NCBI RefSeq assembly: GCF_037176765.1
Contig: NC_090034.1
Location: 19,848,375 to 19,912,374, forward strand
Source of the DNA: Anolis sagrei
Taxonomy: Eukaryota; Chordata; Lepidosauria; Squamata; Anolidae
DNA: 64,000 bases
Direction: 5' to 3'
The translations under genes were made by a program, and so were the position numbers. Below the pieces are notes generated by a model. That model was not told the origin of the DNA, ran no database searches, and saw only the letters and a program-made list of their open reading frames with translations. Below, piece by piece: positions 35,213-49,402 of this stretch (its first letter is position 1; the number at the start of each line of letters is the position of its first letter).

Positions 35213-38200
35213 CGGTATATCCTCGAGTATAAGCCTACCCAAATATAAGCCAAGGTACCTAATTTTACCACAACAAACTGGGAATACGTATTGACTTCAG
35301 TATAAGCCAAGGGTGAGAAATGCAGCAGCTACTGGTAAATTTCAAAATAAAAAGATATACCAACATAATTACATTAATTGAGGCATCAGTAGATTAAATG
35401 TTTTTGAATATTTACATAAAACTAATTTAAGATAAGACTGTCCAACTCTGATTAAACAATTATTCTAACCTTCTTCAATAAAAATGTGTTTATGTATCTT
35501 TCCAATAATTATAAAGACAGTAAAATAATAAATGTCATAATAATAATAATAATAATAGTAATAATAGAGTAAAATAATAAACGTAATAATAACAATTGAG
35601 TAAATAATAAATGTAATAATAATATTAAATAGAGTACAATAATAAATGTCATAATAATAGAGTAAAATAATGTAAATGTAATATCAATAATAGAGTAAAA
35701 TAATAAATAACTCTGACTCGAGTATAAGCCGATAGGGGCCTTTTCAGCCTAAAAAGGGGGCTGAAAAACTCAGCTTATACTCAAGTACATACGGGGTGTG
35801 TATGGAAGACCCGAATCAAGGCCTCCATATATCAGTTTAACAAATCAGACTCACAATTTACAAATTCTCTGAATTGCTCTCTGATGTCATCATCCAGATC
35901 TAACATTTCTGCACTTTCTCGTATAAAGTTGAGAAGATTATTTGCTTCTGGGGTATCTTACCAAAAAATGAAAATGAAAATCAAAGTGTTATTAATAAAG
36001 AGAAGTGTGTACAAGGCCAAAATATTTGATCATCTCTTTTTCAAAAAGGATTCATTCAGCAAGCTATACTTGCTAATTGTCATCTACAAAGCTGCCTTAT
36101 TGCTTCAGCACTCAAGTCAATGGGATTTTATACAGTTTAGACAAGGTTTTACCACAGTTCCTTACCAGGATTTGCAGTGATGATGGTTTTTGAAATGATA
36201 GTGGCAACCATGCAATTTCTGAATTTGTCAAAGTTTATTCTTACATCTGCTGCAAAGATAACTGTAAGGAGGATACAATTGTTGTGTTATATTTGCCAAA
36301 GCTTTAGCTTGTAGCGATAATCTCAGCTCAAAATATTTGGGAAGGAAGTGGAAATGATCTACCTGTTTCTCGAGGCATCCAGCTCTGTGCAAGTTGGATA
36401 GATTCATTGTCCCAGCTGGAGAGCGAGAGAGAACGAAAACCTTAATTAGATTACAAGATACGGTATGCATTTTATTTCTGTGTAACGATAAAACTTTGAT
36501 ACTCTTGAAAAATCATAAATGTTTCTAAACAAGGTAAACACACAACTGCATAACACAGAAAAGAGAATACTATATGAACCAAGCATGGGCAAACTTTGGC
36601 CCTCCAGGCATTTTGGACTTCAACTGTCAAGCAGAGTTTGTTCAAGTAGATGTAGAAATTCACCAGGATGTCTGGAGGCAGACCAGGAGTGAACATCTTC
36701 TGCACAGAGAGGGAAGATCCAATATACCATTATTTATGGGTTGATTTGTAGGTCTAACCACCCACAGAAGGTTTCTAATCATATACATTCACAATATAGA
36801 CCCAATTATATAGTTTAAATCAGGCATGAGCAAACTTGGGCTCTCCCTCCAGGTGTTTCGGACTTCAACTCCCACAATTCCTAACAGTCTCAGGCCCTTT
36901 CCTTTTCCCACTCAGCCGCTTAAGCTCAAGCTTAGTCAATTTAGCAAGGGAAGGAAGGGAGTCTTGCTCTTTCAAGTTGATTCAGGCAAAAGCAAACTTC
37001 TGCAGCCCCTCCTAATGCGTGTGCCTTTCTTTAATGATAAGTTTTGCCATCTCAATATGCAGCTGCTTGGCAATAAGTGTTCATTTTTCTTCTGAAATGT
37101 TGGAGGAGGTACTGCAAAGGACTATAACAACCGAACTGGACCTCCATGTTCACAGACAGTATGCTACTAAACACTGATCAATATGCCATTGTTTTTTTTC
37201 CTGGGGGGGGGGGGGGGTATACACAATGAAAGAGGGCTGTTGTCTCAATGCTTTACTTGCCAGAAGGAACAGAGAGTTTCATCGATGCTGACAATTGTGC
37301 CATCACCACTCAAGCAGGGAGCTTTGAACAGAAGCTCTCAGAAGCTTTAGGTGCTCTTACTGCCTATTACAGGGAAAACCAGCTGATTCCTAATCCATCT
37401 AAAACACAGATGTGTGCTTTTCACGTTAAGAACAGTCAAGCATCTCGGGTTCTGAGGATTACCTGTGAAGGAATCCCACTGGAGCATTGCAGCGCACCCA
37501 AATACCTGGGAGTTACCTTGAACCATGCTCTGAATTACAAGAAGTGCTGCTTGACTATCAAGCAACAAGTGGGTGCTAGAAACAATATCATACGAAAGCT
37601 GACTGGCACAACCTGGGGATCACAGCCAGACAAAGTGAACACATCTGCCCTTGTGCTTTGTTACTGTGCTGCTGAATACGCATGCCCAGCGTGGACCACA
37701 TTTCACCATGCTAAAACTGTGGATGTGGTTTTTAATGAGACATGCCGCATTATCACAGGATGTCTACGCCCCACACCATTGGAGAAATTATACTGTTTAT
37801 CTGGTATTGCACCACCTGATATCCATCGGGAAGTAGCAGCCTGTAATGAAAGGACCAAGGCATTGACATCTCCGGCCCATTTTCTGTTCAGATATTAGCC
37901 AGCATGCCAACGGCTTGAATAAATAAATAGCTTTTTAAGATCTACAGAGATACTTGCAGAAACACCTCAGCAAGCGAGAGTCCAAAAGTGGCAGATTAAA
38001 TCACGGAACCTCAATCCATGGCTGATACTGAATGAGAGACTCCCTCCTGAGCCTACTGGGCGACTTGGAAGGCGCTGAACAGGCTGAGCTCTGGCACCAT
38101 GAGATGCAGAGCCAATATTATGAAATAGGGCCACAAAGTAGAGTCCATGACATACAAGTGTGTAGAAGAGCAAACCACAGACCACTTACTACAAGACAGT

Positions 38201-39216
38201 CTGAGCCCTGCCACATGCACAATGAAGACTTTCTCACAGCAACACCAAAGGCACTCCAAGTGGTCAGCTTCTGGTCAAAGGACATCTAGTATAATGCCAA
38301 ATCTTTAACTTTGTTTGTGTTTTTAAATATATAACTGCACCCTCAATTCATTTAACTGACACGATAAATAAATACTTGGCCTTATTTTCGCCCCTGAAGA
38401 TCCCTGTGGAAAACAGGATGCTTTCTGGTTTTGCTCATTAATGTTCCACTTAATATCTGTTTACTTATAAAAGTCTTGACGGCAGCATTCATGCCAATCT
38501 TGGCTATAGGTAAGACCATCAAGGGCTTTCCTAATGAAATGGCTTCTTTCGTTTGCTCCTCTCCACAATGACCTTTCATAATTGATTTGCAGCTGCTTCG
38601 CTCTGTCTCTCCAGAGGGAAAAATCTGTCAATAACTCACAGAAACAGGTAATATATTCAAGGCCAGGCTTATGTGTAATAGAGGTTAATGGTTATTGGTG
38701 CCATTTAATTAACACTGAAGTATTGTCACAATAAAAAAGTCTTCAGTTAATGGTAGGAGCTTGCACTTTGGTTCAGTGTCTGTTTTTTCCCCTATTCTGG
38801 AGTGTAATAATTAAACTGTGCTTCCAATCAAGTCTTTGTCATGCAATTGCAAACACATGGAATTGTGCAAAAATACGAGGGGAGATTAGTTCTACTTGTA
38901 ACCTTTTCAGTTTTCTCCACCAAATATTCTGCATTCGTGTTTTCTTTTTGTACTGAAGGTCTTTTAAGGTAAAAAGAAAAAATGCAATAGGATCACAGTG
39001 TCTATTGCTTTGTTTTACCAGGCCCTGTCCTCAGGAAACAACTTACCATACCATTGCAAAGGAAGACTCTGTTTCATCATACAGCCTTACTTCACATCGC
39101 TGGCCTTTCCTTCTGTCCGAGGTGGTGAAGCATTTTGGCACACCAACCTTTGCAAAGGGTGGGGGGGGGGGATTGACAACAATATCTGGATTTGGTCTCA
39201 ATAATAATAATAATAA

Positions 39217-39247
<31 letters not shown>

Positions 39248-42200
39248 AAGAAGAATGGTAAAAGTTTCCCCTTGACATCAAGTCTAGTTGTGTCTGACTC
39301 TGATATCCATCTGGGGGGGTGGTGTTCATCTCCATTTCTAAGCCAGAGAGCTGGTGTTGTCCGTAGACACCTCCAAGGTTATGTGGCCAGCATGACTGCA
39401 TGGAGCACCATTACCTTTCCGCCACAGTGGTATCTATTGATCTACTCACATTATGCATGTTTTTGAACTGCTAGATTGGCAGAAGCTGGGGCTAATAGCA
39501 GGAGCTCACCCTGCTCCCTGGAATCGAATTGCTGATCTTTCGGTCAGCAAGTTCAGCAGCTCAGCTATTTATCCCGCTGTGCCACCGGGGTCTCCAAAGT
39601 ATTGTTATTATTATTATTAATAATAATAAACTTTATATATATTCCGCCCTATCTTCCCAAGGGAACTCAGGGTGGATTCCAACAAACAAAAAAGGCAAAC
39701 ATCCAATGCCTTGGTACAACAACAAATACAAACATAATAGCCCAAAATAACCCCACATATGAAAACTATTTGTAACATGACATCTATAAATGAAATAAAA
39801 TGTAACCTATCAAAATTATATCTAACATAAAACTTAAACAACACATCCACATTAATTTACAGAAGCCAATGAAAGTTCATTAAGATATGTGAGTTGATTA
39901 TGTGACCAGTGATTTTAACTGAGCTAACATGATCTGTAAGTAAAGGTAAAGGTCTCCCCCAGACATTAAGCCTAGTTGTGTCCAACTCTGAGGGGTGGCA
40001 CGCCTCCAAGGTCATGTGGCCAGCATGACTGCATGGAGTGCGGTTACCTTCCCATCAAGGCGGTACCTATTGATCTATTCACATTTCCATGTTTTTGAAC
40101 TGCTCAGTTGGCAGAAGCTGGGGCTGACAGTGAAAGCTCACACTGCTCCCCGGATTTGAACCTGCGACCTTTTGGTCAACAAGCTCAGCGGTTTAACCTA
40201 CTGCGCCACCGGGGGGGCTCCCTTATGGTGTTGTAAATTAGTTAAATTAGCCTCCCCACATAAAGCGGTACCTAAATTTCCTATTTGACTGATACAACTG
40301 TCTTTCCGGCTGCATAGGTCAACAGCAAGCTAGACTATTAATGTTCGGGAGCTCACTCTGACCCAGGCTGGCTTCGAACTCATGACCTCTCAGTCAGTAG
40401 TGAGGAGGAGGAGAAGTGATTAGTCAAATAGCCTGGACTCGTGCTGTTTAGGCTTTTAAAGGTAATGACCAGGACGTTATATTTAGCCCGGAAGCAGACT
40501 GGCAGCCAGTGAAGCTGCCGCAACGTGGGAGTGGATCTCTCCCTGTATGGGGCTTGCAATCTTGTATTTGTACATAGATTATCAAATAGTACTATTGTTC
40601 CATTCTTTGTGTCTCTCTACTGTTCAGTGTGTACTCACACTGAAACAATACAACACCCATCAAAAGAACAGATTGTGTAATAAAAGGACAAAGATAGAGT
40701 TTAGTCAGATGTAGAGTATGACGTCAAGAAGCCAATTCATTGTTAATGTTTAATTTAAGACTTGATCACTGTAGATGTTATCGCATTTCATTGCATAAGA
40801 ATAATTGCCCCCTTTTTACTTGAAAAATGAGGGCAACCCTTACGTAGAGGAAAAAAATCTGCCTTTGGTTCTCCAATTTCTGGGTTTTTGTAAAAATAAA
40901 TAAATAACTGCCTTGCGGATGAGACAGGAGGAAGAGGAGGTGGGAGGATCCAGCCTCAAATAAATAGCTCTATTTCTGTTTTGTTTTAATATGCCTTGGA
41001 AAAAGGGGGAAAGAAGATTCTCCTTCCCTCCCTTCCTTGTTTCTCTGAAAGCAAGGCAGTTTACAAAATCTGAAACTGTACTCTTGAAGGAAAGATGGAA
41101 GATCTTTTCATAGTTTTTAAACTGCCTTAAGACCTCAGAAAAAGGAAGGAAAGAAGGGAAAACTGGGTTGTGGCCCAGCTGCATTAAATCACTACTGACC
41201 GAGAGGTCATGAGTTAGAAGCCAGCTCGGGTCAAAGTAAACTCCTGACCATTAATAGTCTAGCTTGCTGTTGACCTATGCAGCCCGAAAGACAGTTGCAT
41301 CTGTCAAGTAGGATATTTGGGTACCGCTTTAAGCAGAGAGGCTAATTTAACTAATTTACGATGTCATAAAACCTTCCAGCAGCATGCAGAAGAATGAGGA
41401 AGTACTCCATCAAAGGACGCTTTGTCAGAAGTGGACGGTGAAAAGGCAGCTCCCCCTGTGGACTCATGAAGCCAGAAAAAGCTGGAATGTTAAACTGCCT
41501 CTGTGTCTGTCTATATATATTGTATGTCTAAATGGCACTGAATGTTTGCCATGTATATGTGCATTGTAATCCACCCTGAGTTTCCTGCGGGGTGAGAAGA
41601 GCGGAATATAAATACTGTAAATAAATAAGTAAATAAATAATCAGACCCAAATATATACCAATTTTGCCATCCCAAAAATGGGAGTGTGACTGTAATGCAA
41701 TGGTGACTATTATATGATGATATATAATCAACTTCTTTACAATGTGCGATATCCAAGTGCCATTCTAGATACAGGAAGTCTTTGTTGACTTGATTTTTGA
41801 AACTGTTCATCAATGTTGCTTGTTAACTTATAATAAGTAATAAAAAAAACTTTATTTATACCCCACCACCATCTCCTCAAGGGACTCGGAGCGGCTTACA
41901 TGAGGCCAAGCCCGACAGTACATCAATAAACAAAATGAATAAACAAAAACAATAAATACAATACAATTAATATAAATCACATATAAACAATAACCAATAA
42001 ACTAACATACTTCCCTCCAGTCTACATCAAGCCAAGTGACTGCTGACCAGGACACTCCCATCGACCATGACCCAATAAATCCTTATCTGTGCAGATATCA
42101 ATGATACTCCCCAGACTCTAATTTGTATTACTTTTCTGACTTACTGATTTAATAGCAGCAAGAACATTAATAATCCTCCCATCCAGGTTCTGTCCATTGG

Positions 42201-45200
42201 CCACAATATCCCCCAGTGAGTAGAAGTCTTGGGGGTCCTTCACAGGAATGTTCAACAGGGAGAGCAGTTGGGGGTCCACTTCATCCGGGAAACAGATCCT
42301 CACAGATGAATGGTTTTCACTCAGCAGAAGCTTGTAGTTGCTTTGCGGACATAAACAAATTTACCAGTAAAGAAAGCATGCTCATATATGAAGAATGCTC
42401 TGAATGTGTTGTCGAAGGCTTTCATGGCCGGAATCACTGGGTTGCTGTGAGTTTTCTGGGCTATGTGCTCATTTTCCAGAGGCATTCTCTCCTGACATTT
42501 CACCCACATCTATGGCAGGCATCCTCAGAGGTTGTTAGGTCTGTTGGAAACTAGGCAAGTGGGGTTTATTTATCTGCGAAATGTCCAGGGTGGGAGAAAG
42601 AACTCTTGTCTGTTGGAGGCAAGTGTGAATGTTGCAACTGGTCACCTTGATTAAAATTAAATGGCCTTGCAGCTTAAAAGGTTGGCTGCTTCCTGCATAG
42701 AGGAATACTTTGTTGGGAGGTGTTAGCTGGCCCTGATTATTTCTTGTCTGGAATGCCCCTGTTTTTTGAGTGTTGCTCTTTATGTAGAGCCCAGAAAACT
42801 CACAGCAACCCAATACTCTGAATTATTGTCAAACGGATGTCATACTTAGAATCATAGAATAATGATTGGCAGAGACCTGTGAGCCATCTGGTCTAACCCT
42901 ATTCTGCCAGGCAGGAAAAGCAAAATCAAAGCACCCCCAACAGATGTCCATACAGCCTTTGTTTAAAAGTATCTAAAGAAGGAGACTGCTGAACAGTTCT
43001 CATGGTCAGGAAGTTCTTCTTAAGGTTCAGTTAGAATCTCCTTTCCTGTAATTTGAACTATTATTCTGTAAAAAGCCCTTCTTCAGTGCAAATCTTTATG
43101 ACCCTTGTAGCCTTCAACTCATTTTCAATTTACAACCAGCCTCTTACGAGGTTTTCCTAGCAAGATTTGTACAGAAAGGGTTTTCCGTTGCCTAAGGCTG
43201 AGAATGTATGGCTTTGCCAGGGCCATCCAATGGGATTCAATGGCTGAGTGTGGATTCAAACCTTTTAAATCTAAGCCCTCCTCCCAAACCACTGTGCCAT
43301 GCTGGTTCAGCTGAAGGATCCTATCTGTCTCCCTATAGAAGCCTGCCCATGTCTTGAGATCATTGGAGGAGATCCTTCTACACTGCCATATAAAATCCAG
43401 ATTATCTGCTTTAAACAGGATTATATGAGTCTACACTGCCACATAACTGAGTTTAAAGCAGATAATCTGGATTTTATATGGCTATGTAGAAGGGGGCCTC
43501 AGATAATGCAGTTCAAAGAAGATAACGTGAATAAGCAAACTCAGGTTTGTCCACTGGTGAGTAAAATTGTTACCAGGTATTTGAATGAAGTACCATGTTC
43601 CTGAAAAAATAATTAACTTGCACTTCAGGTGGGAATAAGTATTTCTGGACTGCAGTTCCTATTATTCTTGGTCATTTCATATGTAAGGCATGCTGGGAAC
43701 TGCACTCCTACATCATGATTTCCAGACCTTACCTTCTCCAAGCGTCAGAAAACGGGTAGTTCCGTATATCTTGGCTTTTTGACGAAATCACCTGACCCTT
43801 AAAGTAATTCATACCTAGGAGTTGTCGGGCTGAATTTTTCCTCCCTTTCCACTTCTTTTGTTTGTACCAAAGGGTTTTCAATTATGACTATAATGGGAGG
43901 AAAAAAGGAAGAAAGCCACATAAATTCTGATTTTAAAGTATAAATGTACATGCATAGCACATTCAGGCCCATTAATTTCAATAAATACAGATAACATAAT
44001 GAAGACTGTGCATAACTTTCTCACTGAAATGACAAGAATGTCCATTGCAATCTTATAGTTTATTCATATATAAATCTTGCTGTTTTCGGTGGATATTCCT
44101 AAGTTATAACAACAACAACAACACTTTATTTATATTCCGTTTTATCTCCTTGAGGGGACTCAGAGTGGATCATAACATACACAGATAGGCAAACATTCAG
44201 TGCCTTTAATACAGTGGAATAAAAATTACATACAAATACACAGAACAAAGGTAAAGGCTTCCCCTTTCATCTCCGGCTTTCTGGAAGTGGTGCTCAACTC
44301 TGGCCATGGGGAGGTGCTCTTAGTCCATTTCCATACCAAGGAGCCTGTTATCCGTAGACACCTCCTGATTGTGTTGCATGGGTGCTTTTATTACCTTCCT
44401 GTTAAAGCAGTACCTATTGATCTCACTTTTGCATGTTTTTGAACTGCTAGGCTGTCAGGAGCTAGGGCTAACAGTGGGAGCTCATCCTGACCCACAGCTT
44501 CAAACTGACAACCTTTAGGTCAGCAGATTCAACAGTTCAACGGTTTAATCAATTGTGCCACCACAGCCCTACAAGTATTTAGAATTGTACTCATAACTCT
44601 GGCTGACTTGTCCCTTTAATGATATCTATCATTGAATTTATTTATGAGCCATTTGAGGAACAATGAAACATAATGCATGTTAATGTTCCAAGAAAACTGG
44701 AATTGCTTTTTTAGCCTTTTGCCTCTTGATGACAGCTTTATTGCACGGTTTTCTAAAGTTTACTTCTTCCCGTTTCACTCAGTTTAACAGAACATTTTGG
44801 TTCCAATTAAATATCCTTGAAGGAAAGTGCACTGATATCACAAGTACATTGCATTTATTTCAAAGGCGGGAGGAATATATTGCAACTGAAATATGTTGAA
44901 TAGATTTCATCTTACCGCAATCGCCGACTCTAAAGCTATCGGAAAGCGACTTAATATAGTCCTCCCTTCCCCAGGAATTCACATTGATGAAGTATGATGG
45001 CGAATCGCGAACAGTGAAATTGAAAATGTATCTTTCTGATCCAATATCTGGAGAAACAAGAAGCATTCATGACAAGCCAATGAACAGCTGGAGGCCACTG
45101 CCATATAAAATCCAGATTATCTGACTGAACCGGATTATATGGCAGTGTAGACTCATACAATCCAGGTCAAAGCAGATAATGTGGACTATCTGCTTTGATA

Positions 45201-48200
45201 ATCTGGATTTTATGGCAGTATAGAAGGAGACTCAGGCTGGATCTACACTGCCCTGTAATCCCAGGATCTGATTCCAGATTATCTGCTTTTCACTGGATTA
45301 TATAAAGATGGATCTATACTGCCAGATAATCTAGATTATCAAAACAGATAATCCACATTATAATATGAGTCTATGCAACCATATAATCCAGTGAAAAGCA
45401 GATACTCTGGATTTTATGTGGCAGTGTAGAAGGGGCCTCTTACAATCCAGTTTCTACCTGCTATTATCCATTTTAAATCATGGTACAAACAGTGCTCTTC
45501 ATTCAAACTTGATCCTGAAAGATTGTCATCTGCCCTTGCTTATCGAGCATCATGTTTCTTACATCCATATGTCATAGCAAACATGGAAGCCAAGCATGTG
45601 ATGCCAGCAAGCAGTCAAGAAGTTAAGGGAAATGGTGATCAGAAGGCTAGTTTCACACAGTTGGACCTTTGAGAAATCCTGTGTGTAACCAGTAGAGGTC
45701 ACCAGATCTGTTAAAATATACAATACACACATTTCTCATTCAGAGAAACCGCTGACCAGGACAGAACCCGAGAGACAGATCTTAATCACTTTTTAAAAAA
45801 CTTACTTTTTCGGTCTGGAAAGCCTTTGGCATCTGTTTTTCCAATCACCACACCAATTATATTCTAGGGGAAAAAAGATTACAAAATATATACATCAAAT
45901 GCAGATGTACAGGATGGGTTTGATTTCATTGATATTTCTTCACTAATAAAAAGCATACTTGATTCTTGGTATAAGTTCGATGTACTTATTCTCCAGATGC
46001 ATTAATACATAAACAGTGCAAATAGCCTGCTCTGTAAATAAAAAAAATTGTGAGAAATTTTGTTTAAAAATCATTATCTGTTTGTCATATAATCCAAGCA
46101 GATAATCCACATTATTTGCTTTTAACTGGATTATATGAGGCCCCTTCTACACTGCCCGGATTATATGTCAGTGTAAATGGGGCCTTAAGACCCTTCTGCA
46201 CTGCCAAACAAAATCCAGATTACCTGCTTTGAACTAGATAATATGGCAGTGTAGATTTATTTAGTCCAGTTCAAAGCAGATAATGTGGATAATATGGCAG
46301 TGTAGATATATCCTTAGATTTTATTTTTGTAAGTCTACTTGTTATAAGTTTCATTTTCTATTGGTATTCTTTGTTACACTATTTTCTGCTATTTTGATAT
46401 AGCCATTGTCGCATTTAATGTTTGCCGATATCTGTTATAAAGCGCCCTGAGTTCCTCAGGGAGATAGGGTGGGATATAAATAAAGTATTATATTATATCA
46501 TATTATATATATATATGTATTTTATGCAGCTGTATGGTAGGGGCCTAACATAGTAACAAACAGATTTGATTAATAATTGTCTAAGATTAGTTTGGTAATA
46601 GTGGGAAGCTATTTCTTGATTTAAGGCTTTGTCTTGCTGGCTAATATCCAAACAGAGGATGGGCTGAAGATGTCACTACCTTGGTCCTTTTCGTTATTGG
46701 CTGCTACTTCCCTACTGATGTCAGGTGGTGCAGTACTGCCTAAACGGTTTAATTTCTCCAGTGGTGTAGGGCGTAGACATCCTCTGATAATGCAGCATGT
46801 CACATTAAGAGTGACATCCACTGTTTTAACGTGCATGCGTATTCAGCAGCAGAGTAGCAAAGCACAAGGGCACTGTGTCTGGTTGTGATCCCCAGGTTGT
46901 GCCAGTCAGTTTTCATATGATATTATTTCTAGCACCCATTTTGCTTGATATTAAAGCAGTGCTTCTTATAAGTCAGAGCATGGTCCAGAGTGACTCCAGA
47001 TATTCTGGTGTGCTGCAATGCTCTAGTTGGATTCCTTCCCAAGTAATCATCAGAGCCCAAGATGCTTGCCTGTCTCTTCTTAAGGTGAAAAGCACAAATC
47101 TTCATTTTAGATGGATTAGAGATCAGCTGGTTTCCCTTGTAATAGGCTGTAAGGGCATCTAAAGCTTCAGAGAGCTTCTGTACAACCATTTCAAAGTTCC
47201 TTGCTTGAGCGGTGATGGCACAATCGTCAGCATCGATGACACTCTCTGTTCTGGAACGGCTGTTCCAGGGGCTCCAATTTTGTGTTTTGCACTGAGTGTT
47301 TGTTCATAGTCCTAAGTTTCAGGGACTTTGCAGATAGGTGGCTTCCCTTGGCTGCATTCATAGGGCAAGCCACCTGTCAATAATAGTTAGGATCCCTGGT
47401 CCCGCCCCTCTCTGGGTTTTTTGGAGGGAAGGGGCCATTTTTCAGTTAGTCTCAGCAAAGGAAGTCAATGCAGAGGATGTGTATAGACGTCCTCCTGTAC
47501 AAAGGCTTCATCTCTTAAGACTTCCCGGGGGAGAACAGTCTTAAGCCTCTAAAGATTCCCAAAGGTTCCGGAGAAACAGCCTTACAGCCCTGAGGAATTC
47601 TGGAGGGAATAACAGCTCTAATCATCAAGATCTTCAGCTAAGTGACTACAGACCTGCTGGTACGTCTGCTCGGTTCTGAGACGCAGTTCAGCCGGTAGCC
47701 TGGGAGGAGCTAGAAAGGGGAATTTTCCTTTGAACAAAGTTATTGAAGATAGTGCCTGTTCCCTGTGGACAAGTTTGAGAGAACTGGTTTCTTTACCAAG
47801 CAAACTTTACAATTCCTGTTTGTTCATCAATAAATGACTGTTATATTTAAGCTCAAGCTTCCTAAAGACTGTTTAATGAGGGAAAATTGCCTAAAGGCTC
47901 CTTTTTGGGGGCCCTGGCTTCCCGCTGGATTTAAGCTGCACATCCTCCCTTAAAGGCGCTTCATTTCAGATCCAGCGGCGACCGAACACTCTCTGTCCCT
48001 TCTGGCAGTGGCTGATTATTTGTGTAAATGTTGAATATTGAAGAAGCAAGCACGCTCCCCTAGGGTGGGTCGTTCTGTTTCTGCTTCTCTAGCCCTAGAA
48101 CTCAACAAAAAAACCTCCAGTTTTGTAGCAGATTTCCTATGCAGTGGTTTGGGTGATAAGCTTTCGTACTGGTTATGACATTCTGTTTGGTTCTGCATAC

Positions 48201-49370
48201 CGTACATTCCTATTTATTTGTTTCTCATTTGAAATATAAAAAGTATGTTCATTTATTTATTTTTATTCCAAAGCATATTGTCTTTTGTGGTTTGTGTTCT
48301 GCAGCCGAGCAAGCAAACAAGAGACTTAGGTCAAAACCTAGTTAACAAATGTATTATCTGCCAAACAATTTGCTCACACACAAATAGATCTTATATCTAT
48401 TTTTCTTTCTTTGTGTGTGTTTTTACACAAACAGAATGAAGATTATCCCCATTGATAAACAGTCTGTATTCCAGGGGTGCTGTGAGTTTTTCGGGCTGTA
48501 TGGCCATTTTCTAGAAGCATTCTCTCCTGATGTTTCACTCACATCTATGGCAGGCATCCTCAGAGGTTGTGAGGTCTGTTGGAAACCAGACAAGTGAGGT
48601 TTATATATCTGTGTAATAATGTCCAGTATGGGAGAAAGAACTCTTGTCTGTTTGAGGCAAGTGTGAATGTTGCAATTGGCCACCTTGACTAGCATTGACT
48701 GGCCTTGCAGCTTCAAACCCTGGCTGCTTCCTGCCTGGGGGAATCCTTTGTTGGGAGGTGTTAGCTGGCCCTGATTGTTTCATGCCTGGAATTCCCCTGT
48801 TTTCAGAGTGTTACTTTTTATTTACTGTCCTGATTTTAGAAGGGTTTTTTTTTAAAAAAATTCTGGTAGCCAGATTTTTTTTTCATTTTTATGGTTTCCT
48901 CATTTCTGCTGAAATTGTCCACATGCTTGTGGATTACACTGGCTTCTCTGTGTAGTCTGACATGGTGGTTGTTAGAGTAGTTCAGCATTTCTGTGTTCTC
49001 AGATAATATGCTGTTTCCAGGCTGGTTCATCAAGTGCTCTGCTATGGCTGACTTCTCTAGCAGCATGTCCCAAATGCACTTTATTAGAGATTTAAGATTG
49101 TCTGCACATCGCACCTATCCCAAAATCCTTACATTTCACCTGTCATGTCCAGCACTTTTTTAATTTTATTCATTGCATTTGGCCCGGCCCCTTGTTTTTA
49201 AATGTGCCATGATGTTATTGTTTGATGTTTACTGTTTATCACTTTAATGTTTATTGGTTTTGCTTTTTTGAGTTTTATTGTTGTATTTGTTATGCTGTTG
49301 TTTTATTGAGGGCCTTGGCCTTTGTAAGCCGCACCGAGTCCTTCGGGAGATGTTAGCGGGGTACAAATAA

Positions 49371-49402
<32 letters not shown>

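Noticed and set aside
37248-37898. 217-codon plus frame as a host gene
   Set aside because: Its motifs are those of a LINE polymerase C-terminus, and it lies in a MEIOB intron on the opposite strand.
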